41,709 nt of DNA from a bacterium (GCA_023251935.1 JAHEXV010000014.1:1-41709), one strand, 5' to 3'; counted from the first letter of the stretch, positions 22,272-31,284 are shown. The notes: a model not told the origin generated them from the sequence alone. Numbers and translations: made by a program.

Positions 22272-23243
22272 CTAGGGGGCCCTCAGGTACTCGTTGGCGG
22301 TCGAGAAGTGAAGGCCCGCGATCGGCCCGCCCTCGAGCGCGAAGACGCGGTTTCCGTACGAGGCCCCTCCCAGCCCATGGCGGGGCGTCAGCATGTCGGC
22401 GAGCTCGGTCCAGGTGTCGGTTGACGGGTTGTAGTCCTGGGTCGCCGAGACCGTCTCGCCGCTGCCGTCCTGCTTCTCGCCGCCGAAGACGACGACCTGG
22501 CCGTGCGCGACGGCGGCCGCCGCGCCGCTGGTCGGCGTGGTGAGCGGCGCCAGGGTCCGCCAGCGCCCGCTCGCCGGGTTGAAGCGCTCGACAACCCGGA
22601 GGTTGCCGGCCTCGGGTCCGGGGCGGCCGCCGACGACGTAGAGCTTGCGGTCGAGCACCGCGCTCGCGACGTGGTTGCGGCCGACCCGCATCCGGGGACC
22701 CCGCCTCCAGGCGCGGCTGGAGAGGTCGTAGATCCACAGCGAACGCAGCTGGCGGTTGAAGCCATTGGCTCCGCCGGCGGCATAGAGCTTGCCGCCGATC
22801 TGCTGCAGAGCGTGGGCGGCGCGGGCGATCGGCGAGTCCGGGAGGCGCTTCCACCGGTCCTGCTTGGGGCTGTAGCTGTAGAGCCTCGCGGACGGCTTCT
22901 GTTGCCCCTGGGCTTGGAAGCCGCCGTTGACGTAGAGCTTGCCGCCGGCCGAGGTCACCGCGGGGTGGTTGACGGCGATCGGAAGCGAGCGTCGCCGGGC
23001 CCAGGTCCCGGCGGAGATGTCGTAGCTCTCCAGGGCCGCCGTCGTCGCTCCCCCCGGTGCCCTGTAGCCGCCGACGACGTAGATCCGATCGCCGATCCGT
23101 GCCGCGCCGACCTCGGAGCGCTTGACGAGGCTCGGCTGGGCCGCCCGCCACGGCGGCGGCCCGGCGTCGCCCGAGCGCGTGATCAGCAGCACGCCGATCA
23201 GGAACGCAATCGGGGCAAGCAGGCGCGGCGCCCAACGGACCAT
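22272..23243 (-). CDS. Kelch-repeat beta-propeller protein, probably exported
   Basis: The ATG at 23243 gives 323 residues with an N-terminal hydrophobic segment (LLAPIAFLIGVLLITRSG) that acts as signal or anchor. Six Kelch repeats follow, each with the GG doublet and spaced Tyr/Trp: RIYVVGGYRAPGG, KLYVNGGF, KLYAAGGANGFN, KLYVVGGRPGPEAG, QVVVFGGEKQDGSG, RVFALEGG. Such propellers bind proteins or sugars outside the cell; catalytic forms exist, but no galactose-oxidase Cys-Tyr pair is obvious. It is convergent with the TlpA gene and divergent from the EamA gene. Confidence 0.85.
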   Translation of the reverse strand: MVRWAPRLLAPIAFLIGVLLITRSGDAGPPPWRAAQPSLVKRSEVGAARIGDRIYVVGGYRAPGGATTAALESYDISAGTWARRRSLPIAVNHPAVTSAGGKLYVNGGFQAQGQQKPSARLYSYSPKQDRWKRLPDSPIARAAHALQQIGGKLYAAGGANGFNRQLRSLWIYDLSSRAWRRGPRMRVGRNHVASAVLDRKLYVVGGRPGPEAGNLRVVERFNPASGRWRTLAPLTTPTSGAAAAVAHGQVVVFGGEKQDGSGETVSATQDYNPSTDTWTELADMLTPRHGLGGASYGNRVFALEGGPIAGLHFSTANEYLRAP

Positions 23244-23303
23244 CCGGCCATTGTCGCGCCCCCCCACGGTCGTGACGAATCCGGCGACGTTAGGCTCGGG
23301 CGC

Positions 23304-24161
23304 TTGGGCCGGACGGAGCGGGCAACGTCGATCGGGTTGGTGATCGGGGCGATCGCCTCGTTTCAGCTCGGTGCCGCGCTCGCCACGACGCTGTTCGCCG
23401 ATCTCGGGCCGTCGGGGGCGGTGCTGCTGCGCACCGGGTTCGCGGCGATCATCCTCCTTGCGATCTGGCGCCCCGAGCTGCCACGTCGCGTCGGCACACC
23501 GCTTCGCGACGCGATCCTGTTGGGGCTCGTCCTGGCGGGGATGAACCTCAGCTTCTACGCCGCGCTCGACCGGATCCCGCTCGGGATCGCCGTCGCGCTG
23601 GAGTTCACCGGCCCGTTCGCGGTTGCCGTCGCCGGGTCGAGGCGGGCCAGCGACCTGGCCTGGGTGGCACTGGCCGCCGGCGGCATCCTCCTCCTCTCCC
23701 CCCTGCGCGGATCGCTGGACGCGGCCGGCGTCGCCTTCGCGCTGCTCGCCGGGTGCTTCTGGGCCTGCTACATCGTGCTCACCGCTCGGATCGGGAGGGC
23801 GTTCGCGGGCGGCGAGGGACTCGCCCTGGCGATGACCGTGTCGACGATCGTGTTGATCCCGGTAGGCGTCGCGGGTGGCGGAGGGGCACTGGCGAGCCCT
23901 CACGTCCTGGCGATCGGGCTCGCCGTGGCGCTGCTGAGCTCCGCGATCCCCTACTCGCTCGAGCTCGAGGCGCTGAGGAGGATCCCGAGGGCAACCTTCG
24001 GGGTGCTGATGAGCCTCGAGCCCGCGATGGCGGCGCTGGTCGGCCTGGTGGCGCTTGGCCAGGGCCTCAGCCCGACCGAGGCGGTCGCGATCGCGCTCGT
24101 CGTGACGGCGAGCGCCGGGGCGCTGGGGACGGCGCGGGCGCCGACGCCGGTCGAGGCCTGA
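23304..24161 (+). CDS. EamA (DMT) family transporter, RhtA-like
   Basis: The 285-residue product has ten hydrophobic helices in two EamA repeats: ASFQLGAALATTLF, NLSFYAALDRIPLGIAVALE FT, and in the second half SLELEALRRIPRATFGVLMS with LEPAMAALVGLV. This matches RhtA-type exporters of amino acids and metabolites. The TTG at 23304 is chosen because a TAGGCT lies 7 bases upstream and the first helix starts soon after. A GTG at 23340 would cut into that helix. The long frame extending upstream overlaps the Kelch gene antisense and is not coding. Confidence 0.88.
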   Translation: MGRTERATSIGLVIGAIASFQLGAALATTLFADLGPSGAVLLRTGFAAIILLAIWRPELPRRVGTPLRDAILLGLVLAGMNLSFYAALDRIPLGIAVALEFTGPFAVAVAGSRRASDLAWVALAAGGILLLSPLRGSLDAAGVAFALLAGCFWACYIVLTARIGRAFAGGEGLALAMTVSTIVLIPVGVAGGGGALASPHVLAIGLAVALLSSAIPYSLELEALRRIPRATFGVLMSLEPAMAALVGLVALGQGLSPTEAVAIALVVTASAGALGTARAPTPVEA

Positions 24162-24207
24162 ATCGCGCCCCGGTCACGGGGCGGCCTGGCCGTCCCACTG
24201 ATCGAAT

Positions 24208-24242
24208 CCCGAGTTGCGCTGGATAGTGCAGCGCAACTCGGG
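24208..24242. terminator. 13-bp perfect inverted repeat between convergent genes
   Basis: CCCGAGTTGCGCT (24208-24220) and AGCGCAACTCGGG (24230-24242) form a perfect 13-bp stem with a 9-base loop. It lies between the convergent EamA and small zinc-type genes, so a bidirectional terminator is likely, although no T tract follows on either strand. Confidence 0.6.
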
Positions 24243-24260
24243 TCTCGACTCGAGGAGGGG

Positions 24261-24458
24261 CTAGGTGGGCTGATTCGTGGCGGGCTCGGGCGGTTCGTGG
24301 CCTGGGCAGCGCTCCACCGGGAGGCGGGGGTAGCGCGGGTAGGCCGGGTCGGTTCGGGAGCGCTCACAGAGCGAAAAGCTCGACCCGCGGGTGGTCTTGA
24401 CGATGCGCTGGTGGACGCAGGTGTCGCAGAGGCCGGCGGGCGGGCGGGCCGGGGCCAT
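24261..24458 (-). CDS. Small Cys-rich protein, possible zinc knuckle
   Basis: The 65-residue product has Cys at 11, 14, 31 and 51 (LCDTCVHQR, FSLCERS, VERCPGHEP) and conserved-looking YPRYPRLPV. The spacing suits one zinc ion. Similar short proteins are, to my recollection, frequent in high-GC actinobacteria, with no known role. It diverges from the ABC exporter operon across 48 bases that must contain both promoters. Confidence 0.7.
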   Translation of the reverse strand: MAPARPPAGLCDTCVHQRIVKTTRGSSFSLCERSRTDPAYPRYPRLPVERCPGHEPPEPATNQPT

Positions 24459-24492
24459 CGCGGGAGTATCGCGGCCTCGTTACTTCACTTTG

Positions 24493-24498
24493 TATAGT
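24493..24498 (+). promoter_or_regulatory. -10 box of the ABC exporter operon, leaderless start
   Basis: TATAGT ends 8 bases before the GTG at 24507, so transcription should begin at or next to the start codon. No good -35 match is visible. Confidence 0.55.
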
Positions 24499-24506
24499 CA
24501 GGACCC

Positions 24507-26279
24507 GTGTCCACGTTCAGGCGGCTGCTCGGATTCCTGCGTCCCTACCGCCGCACCGTTATCGCATCCCTCGTCTTCGCCTGGCTGGCGATGGGGATGA
24601 CGGTGGCGATCCCCTGGCTGGTCGGACAGGCGGTGAACGCGATCGAGCCGCCGAGCGACAAGTCGGCGATCCTGCCGCTGGCGCTGGCGATCGTCGGGGC
24701 CGGTATTTTGCGCCTGGGGCTGACCGTGATTCGGCGACTGATCGCGGGCAAGGTCTCGGTCGCGGTCGAGTTCGATCTCAGGGAGCGCCTCTACCGCCAC
24801 CTGCAGACCCTCGAGCTCGGCTTCTTCGACGGTCAGCAGACCGGCCAGCTGATGTCGCGGGCCACGGTCGACCTCCAGTCGATCCGCTTCTTCCTCGGCT
24901 ACGGGCTGATCTTCCTGACCCAGAACGCGCTGACGATCTCGCTCGCCAGCGTGGTCATGTTCGCGATCAAGCCGTGGCTGGCGGCGCTGGCGCTCGCGCC
25001 GGTGCCCTTCGTCGTCCTCTCGGCGGCCAGGTTCAACCGCCAGTCGAGGCCCGCGGTGCAGGAGATCCAGCAGCGGCTCGCCGAGCTGACCGCGGAGGTC
25101 GAGGAGAGCATCTCGGGGATCCGGATAGTGAAGGCGTTCGCGCGCGAGCGCCACATGCTGGGGCGGTTTCGCCGCTCGGTCGTGCGCGTGTTCGACCAGA
25201 ACATCTACTCGACCCGCCTTCAGGCCTTCTACTCGCCGATGCTCGGCTTCCTCCCCAGCCTCGGCCTCGCGGCCGTCCTCCTGGTGGGGGGCCGGGCGGT
25301 GATCAACGGCGGCCTCTCGCTGGGTGACTTCACCGCCTTCTACACCTACCTGATCATGCTCACTGTGCCGATGCGGATGCTGGGCATGTCGCTCGGCATG
25401 GCGCAGCGGGCGGTCGCCTCCGGGAACCGCCTGTTCGAGATCCTCGACCGTGAGCCGAGGATCGAGATCGGCGAGGGCGCGCCCGCGCTGCCCGACGGCC
25501 CGGGGCGGGTCGAGCTGCGGCACGTCTCGTTGGCCTACAACGGCGGGGCGCCGGCGCTCGAGGAGGTTGACCTGGCGATCGAGCCGGGCAGGACGGTCGC
25601 GCTGGTCGGGCCGACCGGCTCGGGCAAGACCAGCCTGGTCGCGCTCCTAGCGCGACTCTATGACCCGAGCCGCGGCGAGGTCCTGATCGACGGCGCCGAC
25701 CTGCGCTCAGTCGATGTTCGCTCTCTGCGCTCACAGGTGGCGTTCGTGGCGGATGACAGCTTCCTGTTCTCGGCCAGCGTGGCCGAGAACATCGCCTACG
25801 CGCGGCCGGACGCGAGCCGCGAGCAGATCGAGCTGGCCGCTCGGCGCGCCCAGGCGCACGGCTTCATCGAGCGCCTGCCCGACGGGTACGAGACGCTGGT
25901 CGGGGAGCGCGGCCTAACGCTCTCGGGCGGACAGCGCCAGCGAGTGGCGATCGCGCGCGCCCTGCTCGCCGATCCGCGGATTCTGATCCTCGACGACGCG
26001 ACCTCGTCCGTGGACGCGAGGACGGAGGCCGCGATCAAGACAGGGCTGCGCGAGGCGATGGTTGGCAGGACGACGTTCATCGTCGCCCACCGGATGTCGA
26101 CCATCTCCCTCGCCAACGAGGTGGTGGTCTTGAACGAGGGACGGGTCGTCGACCGCGGCACGCACGAGGCGCTGCTCGAGCGCTGTCCGCTGTACGCCGA
26201 GATCGCCGAGCACGGCCTCGAGGACTCGGTCTTCCTGCAGCGCGACCTCGAGCGACGCGAGGAGGTGGCGAGGCTGTGA
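24507..26279 (+). CDS. ABC exporter half-transporter, degenerate-site subunit
   Basis: The 590-residue product has six membrane helices (about 15-320) and one nucleotide-binding domain (about 340-575): Walker A GPTGSGKTS (about 368), signature LSGGQRQ, Walker B LILDD, H-loop IVAHRMST. The catalytic Glu after Walker B is Asp (D497) and the Q-loop reads VADDSFLF without Gln. Both are marks of the inactive-site subunit of heterodimeric exporters such as TM287/288 or BmrCD. The GTG start lacks a Shine-Dalgarno but lies 8 bases after TATAGT. Its stop overlaps the next gene's start. The substrate is unknown. Confidence 0.93.
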   Translation: MSTFRRLLGFLRPYRRTVIASLVFAWLAMGMTVAIPWLVGQAVNAIEPPSDKSAILPLALAIVGAGILRLGLTVIRRLIAGKVSVAVEFDLRERLYRHLQTLELGFFDGQQTGQLMSRATVDLQSIRFFLGYGLIFLTQNALTISLASVVMFAIKPWLAALALAPVPFVVLSAARFNRQSRPAVQEIQQRLAELTAEVEESISGIRIVKAFARERHMLGRFRRSVVRVFDQNIYSTRLQAFYSPMLGFLPSLGLAAVLLVGGRAVINGGLSLGDFTAFYTYLIMLTVPMRMLGMSLGMAQRAVASGNRLFEILDREPRIEIGEGAPALPDGPGRVELRHVSLAYNGGAPALEEVDLAIEPGRTVALVGPTGSGKTSLVALLARLYDPSRGEVLIDGADLRSVDVRSLRSQVAFVADDSFLFSASVAENIAYARPDASREQIELAARRAQAHGFIERLPDGYETLVGERGLTLSGGQRQRVAIARALLADPRILILDDATSSVDARTEAAIKTGLREAMVGRTTFIVAHRMSTISLANEVVVLNEGRVVDRGTHEALLERCPLYAEIAEHGLEDSVFLQRDLERREEVARL

Positions 26280-28237
26280 GCCGGCCGCCGGATCGCAGGG
26301 CCGAGTCCGAAGCCCGGAGGCCCCGCGGCAACGGCCGCCTGGACGGTCGTCCCGAGGACGAGGACCCGATCACCGAGCTCGATCCCGAGACTCAGGGCTC
26401 GCCGGTGGCGGAGGCGGCCGAGGACGAGGCGAACCAGCCCGGGCGCCTGATCGGGACCTTCCTGCTGTTTCGAGACCTATGGCGGCTGGTCCGAGGCGAG
26501 CGCCAGCGAACTCGGAAGCTGCGCTGGCTGGTCGGCCTCCTGCGCCCGTACCGGGGCCGGGTGGCGCTGACGGGCGTCGCCCTCGTGGTGGCGACCGCCG
26601 CGGGCCTCGCTCCCCCCTACCTGGCGGGGCAGGCGATCGACTCGGGCATTCTGGCGCATGATCTGGGCGCCCTCAACCGGATCGTCGGCATCTTCGTGCT
26701 CTCGGCCCTTCTCTACTGGGGGGCGAGCTACACCCAGACCTACCTCGTGGGCTGGGTCGGCCAGCGGGCGCTTCAAGACCTGCGAGAGCAGATCTACACC
26801 CATCTGCAGACGATGTCGATCGGCTTCTTCACCCGGAACAAGCCGGGCGTTCTGATCTCCCGCCTGACCAACGACGTGGAGGCGCTCGACAGCCTGGTCA
26901 CGGACGGCGTCGTGACGCTGGTCTCGAGCACCCTCACGTTGCTCGGCGTCGTCGTGATCATGCTGGCGCTGGACCCAGCGCTGGCCTTGATCATCTTCGT
27001 CACCTTCCCGCTGTTGGCGATCGGCAGCGTCGCCTTTCGGATCGCGTCGACGGGGGCCTACCGCCTGACCCGCGAGAAGATCGCCAACATCACCGCCTAC
27101 CTGCAGGAAACCCTCTCGGGGGTGCGCGTGGTGCGGAGCTTCGCCCAGGAGCCGCGGCATATGAGGCGGATGTCGGTGCTCAACGAGGAGAACCGCGCCG
27201 CCAACATGACCACCGTCTATCTGAACGCCGCCTACTTTCCGGCGGTCGAGCTGCTGTCGGCGATCGGCACGGCGGTGATCCTGCTGTACGGCGGCTACCG
27301 CGCGATCCGCGGCGACGTCGAGATCGGGATCCTGGTCGCGTTCGTCGGCTACCTGAACGCGTTCTTCGACCCGATCCAGCAGATCTCCCAGCTGTATACG
27401 ACCTACCAGCAGGGCATGGCGGCGCTGGACAAGATCTTCGACCTGCTCGAGACGCAGCCCGACATGGTCGACCGAGCGGACGCGCTCGATCCGGGGCCGA
27501 TCCGCGGAGAGATCGAGCTCGAGGACGTCTCGTTCTCCTACGGGGGCGACGGATGGGCGCTGGAGGGGATCGACCTCCAGATCCAGGCGGGGCAGACCGT
27601 GGCGCTGGTCGGCGAGACGGGGGCGGGCAAGTCGACGTTCGCGAAGCTGGTGGCGCGCTTCTACGACCCCCAGCGGGGCCGCGTCCTGGTCGACGGCCAC
27701 GGCCTGCGCGAGCTGAGCTCGAAGGCGCTCCGGAGCCAGCTCGGAATCGTCCCCCAGGAGGGCTTCCTGTTCTCGGGCACGGTGCGCGACAACATCGCCT
27801 TCGGGCGACCGGACGCCGGCGAGGAGGAGATCCGAGCGGCGGCGACCACGGTCGGGGCCGACGCCTTCATCGAGCGGCTGCCGGAGGGCTTCGACACCGA
27901 GGTCGGGGAGCGCGGCGTCCACCTCTCGGCCGGCCAGCGACAGCTGATCGCGTTTGCGCGAGCGCTGCTCGCCGAGCCGCGGATCCTGATCCTCGACGAG
28001 GCGACCTCGAACGTCGACGTGCGCACCGAGCGGATCATCGAGCGGGGCCTCGAGCGGCTGCTGCTGGGCCGGACGGCGATCGTGATCGCCCACCGGCTGT
28101 CGACGATCCGGCGGGCGGGGCGGATCGTCGTCCTCGAGTACGGCCGCATCGTCGAGGCGGGGACGCACGAGGAGCTGATCAAGGCGGGCGGGCCGTACTC
28201 GCGCCTCTACGGCGCCTGGGCCGAGCAGGCCGCCTAG
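26276..28237 (+). CDS. ABC exporter half-transporter, catalytic-site subunit
   Basis: The 653-residue product starts at a GTG overlapping the stop of the partner gene. A charged, unstructured N-terminal extension of about 75 residues precedes six helices. The nucleotide-binding domain has Walker A GETGAGKST, intact Q-loop VPQEGFLFSG, signature LSAGQRQ, Walker B LILDEATSNVD with catalytic Glu (E575), and H-loop IAHRLST. Its Walker B pairs with the partner's LSGGQ to form the active site. Its own LSAGQ faces the partner's Asp. The heterodimer would export lipids, peptides or drugs from the inner membrane. Confidence 0.94.
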   Translation: MSRPPDRRAESEARRPRGNGRLDGRPEDEDPITELDPETQGSPVAEAAEDEANQPGRLIGTFLLFRDLWRLVRGERQRTRKLRWLVGLLRPYRGRVALTGVALVVATAAGLAPPYLAGQAIDSGILAHDLGALNRIVGIFVLSALLYWGASYTQTYLVGWVGQRALQDLREQIYTHLQTMSIGFFTRNKPGVLISRLTNDVEALDSLVTDGVVTLVSSTLTLLGVVVIMLALDPALALIIFVTFPLLAIGSVAFRIASTGAYRLTREKIANITAYLQETLSGVRVVRSFAQEPRHMRRMSVLNEENRAANMTTVYLNAAYFPAVELLSAIGTAVILLYGGYRAIRGDVEIGILVAFVGYLNAFFDPIQQISQLYTTYQQGMAALDKIFDLLETQPDMVDRADALDPGPIRGEIELEDVSFSYGGDGWALEGIDLQIQAGQTVALVGETGAGKSTFAKLVARFYDPQRGRVLVDGHGLRELSSKALRSQLGIVPQEGFLFSGTVRDNIAFGRPDAGEEEIRAAATTVGADAFIERLPEGFDTEVGERGVHLSAGQRQLIAFARALLAEPRILILDEATSNVDVRTERIIERGLERLLLGRTAIVIAHRLSTIRRAGRIVVLEYGRIVEAGTHEELIKAGGPYSRLYGAWAEQAA

Positions 28238-28270
28238 CGACGCGGCGACGGACAGTTTCGCCCGAGCGCG

Positions 28271-28993
28271 CTAGGGGGAGATACCGCCGGAGCCGCCCGT
28301 TCCACCGGTGCCGCCGCCCGTCGCTCCACCGGTGCCGCTGCCCCCGGTACCCCCGGATGGGGGCGCCACCGGAGCCGGAGCCGGGGTGGTCGTGGTCGGC
28401 GCGACCGTGGTTGGCGCGGTCGTCGTCGGGACCGTCGTGGTGGTGGCGCCGCCCCCGCTGGTCGTCGGGCCCGGGCCGCCCTTGGCGCAGGCCTTGAGGC
28501 CGTAGTCAGAGGCGGCGGCCTGGGCATTGGAGCGGGCGCTCGAGGCCTCGGCCTCGGCGGCGGAGGTGTCGCCGCCTTGCTCGGCAGCATCGCGCTTCTG
28601 CATCAGGGCGCTGACCTGGTCCTGGAGCGACGAGAGGAAGCTGTCGAGGGTGGAGCGGTCCTGGTCGGGAGGGGTGAGCGATTGCAGCGAGTCGAGCTCG
28701 CTGCGGGTGGTCTGAAGCTCCTGCGCGGCCTGGATCTTGGCATCGATGCTGACGGTTCCGCTCTGCAGGCTGGAGAGGGCGGTGTTCGCCTCCTGGCAGA
28801 TCGCGTCGGCCTGCTTGATGAACGCGGGCTTGCTGAGCGCCGCGGCGCCCCCGGCGCCGCTCGCACCGCTCACACCGCTGGCGCCCTGCACGGTGACCGG
28901 CGTCGAGCCGTCACTCCCGCCGCAGCCCGCGGCCGCGAGCACCATCACGACGACGAGCCCGACGGCCGGGAGGTATGCGCACCTGCCCCACAT
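28271..28993 (-). CDS. Putative lipoprotein with helical core and Thr/Pro/Gly-rich tail
   Basis: The 240-residue product has a lipobox (VVVMVLAAAGCGGS, Cys about 24). A helical domain follows at about 52-165 with two Cys (QADAICQEANTAL ... LKACAKGG). The tail is low complexity (TTTTVPTTTAPTTV, then GGTGGSGTGG repeats) and probably spans the cell wall. Proteins with this layout are common in actinobacteria and have no assigned function. TACCTT ends 8 bases before the ATG, consistent with a leaderless start. It is convergent with the ABC operon. Confidence 0.75.
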   Translation of the reverse strand: MWGRCAYLPAVGLVVVMVLAAAGCGGSDGSTPVTVQGASGVSGASGAGGAAALSKPAFIKQADAICQEANTALSSLQSGTVSIDAKIQAAQELQTTRSELDSLQSLTPPDQDRSTLDSFLSSLQDQVSALMQKRDAAEQGGDTSAAEAEASSARSNAQAAASDYGLKACAKGGPGPTTSGGGATTTTVPTTTAPTTVAPTTTTPAPAPVAPPSGGTGGSGTGGATGGGTGGTGGSGGISP

Positions 28994-29081
28994 GGCTGAT
29001 CAAGGTAGCAAGCAGGAACGCGGTGGCACGCCCAGGCGGGCCACCGTGAACGGGTGGGGTCGTCCCCGGCTCCGCCGTCCG

Positions 29082-29830
29082 TCACTTCGCTGACCCGAGC
29101 TTACGCCGATGCCCATTGCGCCCTCCGTAGGTTCCCGTCTGGCTGTGGCAATTCGCGCATAGCAGCTCGAGGTTCACGAGCCGGTTGTCCGTGCCGTCCC
29201 CGTTGATGTGATGGAGCTGCATGCTCAGGGTTTTCCACGCCACTCGCTGATCGCGCACCGCTCGCAGCGATCCTGCTTCAACTCCGCCTCGAGCAGTCGA
29301 TGCTTGAGGTTGAACCGGCCGCGCCTCCGGCCGCACACCAGGAGCTCATCCAGCGGCATCTGACGCGGCCGCGGGACCACATCGCCGCGCGCAACAGCCT
29401 GGCTCCACGACGCCTTCGAAAAACCGAACCTGCGGGCGCAGTCGGCCACGGACAGGCCGGTGTCGTACGCGTCCTGGATTTCCTTCCAGTCGTAACGACG
29501 CGCGAACTCGTCACGCACCGGGAGCCCGCGTCGGCGAGCGTGATAGGCCACCGTCGCCTTGGACATTCCCAGCTCGGCCGCGATCATCGACTGTGAGCAC
29601 CCTTCCCGAAACAGACGATCGATCTGACCGCGCTTCTCGGACGGGGTCAGTTGCGACGTAGCCGGAGGCGGAAGCACACCCGCTTTGACCGCCAGCTGCC
29701 ACGCCCGGGGCGAGATCCCGAAGTGCCCGCAGCAGGACCGTACGCTGTGGCCTCCCAGGTAACGCTCCCGTATGGCGTCCCAATTCGGTTGTTTTGCGCC
29801 GCCGGACACGAACGCATGTTCGCAGTACAT
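29082..29830 (-). pseudogene. HNH endonuclease with repeated HTH segments, frameshifted near 29228
   Basis: The frame from 29830 encodes helix-turn-helix-like segments (IAAELGMSKATVAYHARRRG; YDTGLSVADCARRFGFSKAS) and a Cys pair (CERCAISEWRGKP), then hits TGA. The next frame continues directly with LSMQLHHINGDGTDNRLVNL and ELLCANCHSQTGTYGGRNGH, the HNH active site, ending at 29082. The shift lies in GGAAAACCCTGA: one base is missing, or a -1 slip is needed. Intact relatives fuse both parts in one protein. They are usually mobile or self-standing DNA nucleases. It starts 48 bases from tRNA-Gln, divergently. An assembly error in the A4C3 run is possible. Confidence 0.8.
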
Positions 29831-29877
29831 CTGTCATCTGGGCTGTGCACTATGTGCCGCTAGAGTGTCAAACGCCC

Positions 29878-29948
29878 TGCGGAATGGGGTAATGGCAGCC
29901 CGCCTCGCTCTGGACGAGGAAGTCTAGGTTCGAATCCTAGTTCCGCAG
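29878..29948 (+). tRNA. tRNA-Gln (CTG)
   Basis: This is a complete cloverleaf: acceptor TGCGGAA/TTCCGCA (29878-29884 / 29941-29947), anticodon stem CCTCG/CGAGG with anticodon CTG (29910-29912), T stem CTAGG/CCTAG around TTCGAAT, discriminator G. CCA is not encoded. A TAGAGT at 29861-29866 could be its -10. Confidence 0.95.
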
Positions 29949-30048
29949 CTCCCCCGGCAAGCGCGCCCTATCGCGTCCGTCCTCCGGACACCTCGGGACA
30001 CAGTGTTCAGCATGCGGGCCTTGTCGTCCCGGAGCTTGGGCCCCAGGG

Positions 30049-31281
30049 TCAGCCGATCAAATCGAGGTCGCTGTCGGGGTTCCCGATCGCCTCCCGCTGC
30101 CCCGAGACGTCGGCGCCCGACTCGATCAGGCGGCGGGCGTGCTGGAGGTCCTCCGAGCGGCCGACCGACAACGCCGCGACCACCCTTCCTGAGTCGAGGT
30201 ACCAGGCGCTGAACTCGCCGGCGTCGCGGTCGCCGCGCCAGACCACCTCGTCCCAGCGCTCGGCCGGCCCGACGTACTCGAGGCTCGTCCAGTCGGCGAG
30301 ATCGCTGAAGAAGTACGGCACCACCCGGTACGGCTCCGCCTCCCCGATCAGCCCCCGCGCGGCGTGCTGGCCCTGCTGCAGCGCCACGTCCCAGTGCTCG
30401 ACCCGAAGCCGCCGCCCGTGCACGACGCTGTCGTACGAGCACGCGTCCCCCGCCGCGAAGATCCCCTCCACCGAGGTCTCGAGCCCCGAATCGCAGACGA
30501 TCCCGTTCTCCACCTCGAGCCCGGCGCGCTCGGCGAGCATCGTCTCCGGGTGCACCCCCGCCCCGACCACGACCACGTCGCCCTCGACCTCGCGGCCGCT
30601 CTTGGTGCGGATCGCCCTCACCCGCCCGTCGCCCAGAAACGCCTCCAGCTCCTCCCCCGTCACCAGCTCGACCCCGTGCGAGGAGAGCACCTCGTGGAAG
30701 TACCTCCCCACCTGCTCGCCGAACGCCCCGGACAGCGCGATGTCCTCGAGCATCACCATCGTGCAGCGGGTTCCCATCGCCGTCAGCGACGCCGCCACCT
30801 CGCTGGCGATGTAGCTGCCGCCGATCAGCACCACGTGGCCCGCCTCCGCCGCCTCGGCGCGGATCGCGTCCGCGTTGCCGAGCACGCGCAGGTAGTGAAT
30901 CCCCTCGAGGCGGGCGCCCTCCAGGTGGTGGAGGATGTTCACCCGCGCCCCGGTGGCGATCAGCGCCTTTCCGAACTCCACCACTTCCCGGGTCTGCAGC
31001 TTCGCGGCGCGCGCGCCAGCGTCCAGCGACATGACGCTGGTCTCGGTGAGCAGCTCGACACCGTTCTCCTCGTACCAGCCAACGCCGTTGACGAGGGCGT
31101 CCTCCTCCGTGCCCTCCCCCCGCAGATACTCCTTGGAGAGCGGTGGGCGCTCGTACGGCGGGTGCGGCTCGCGGCCCGCCAGCAGGATCGACCCCTCGGC
31201 GCCCCGGCTTCGCAGCTCAGCCGCACAGTGCGCGGCCGCGAACCCCCCGACCAGCAGGAAGTCGACCTTGCGGTCGCTCAT
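30049..31281 (-). CDS. FAD-dependent pyridine nucleotide-disulphide oxidoreductase (ferredoxin-reductase type)
   Basis: The 410-residue product has an N-terminal FAD site (DFLLVGGFAAAHCAAELR), PYERPPLSKEYLRG, the NAD(P)H site HVVLIGGSYIASEVAASL (about 145-165) and the second FAD motif VEGIFAAGDACSY. The C-terminal domain is of reductase type (RVEHWDVALQQGQHAARGL, YFFSDL). This matches reductases that pass electrons from NAD(P)H to ferredoxins or rubredoxins. The first dinucleotide motif is unusual: GGFAAA instead of GGGxAG/A. It is the last gene of a minus-strand run and follows the TrkA-type gene by 3 bases. Confidence 0.9.
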   Translation of the reverse strand: MSDRKVDFLLVGGFAAAHCAAELRSRGAEGSILLAGREPHPPYERPPLSKEYLRGEGTEEDALVNGVGWYEENGVELLTETSVMSLDAGARAAKLQTREVVEFGKALIATGARVNILHHLEGARLEGIHYLRVLGNADAIRAEAAEAGHVVLIGGSYIASEVAASLTAMGTRCTMVMLEDIALSGAFGEQVGRYFHEVLSSHGVELVTGEELEAFLGDGRVRAIRTKSGREVEGDVVVVGAGVHPETMLAERAGLEVENGIVCDSGLETSVEGIFAAGDACSYDSVVHGRRLRVEHWDVALQQGQHAARGLIGEAEPYRVVPYFFSDLADWTSLEYVGPAERWDEVVWRGDRDAGEFSAWYLDSGRVVAALSVGRSEDLQHARRLIESGADVSGQREAIGNPDSDLDLIG

Positions 31282-31284
31282 CGC

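Noticed and set aside
22503-23303. Upstream part of the long plus-strand frame that ends in the EamA gene
   Set aside because: It is antisense to the Kelch gene. Homology to EamA only begins near 23304.
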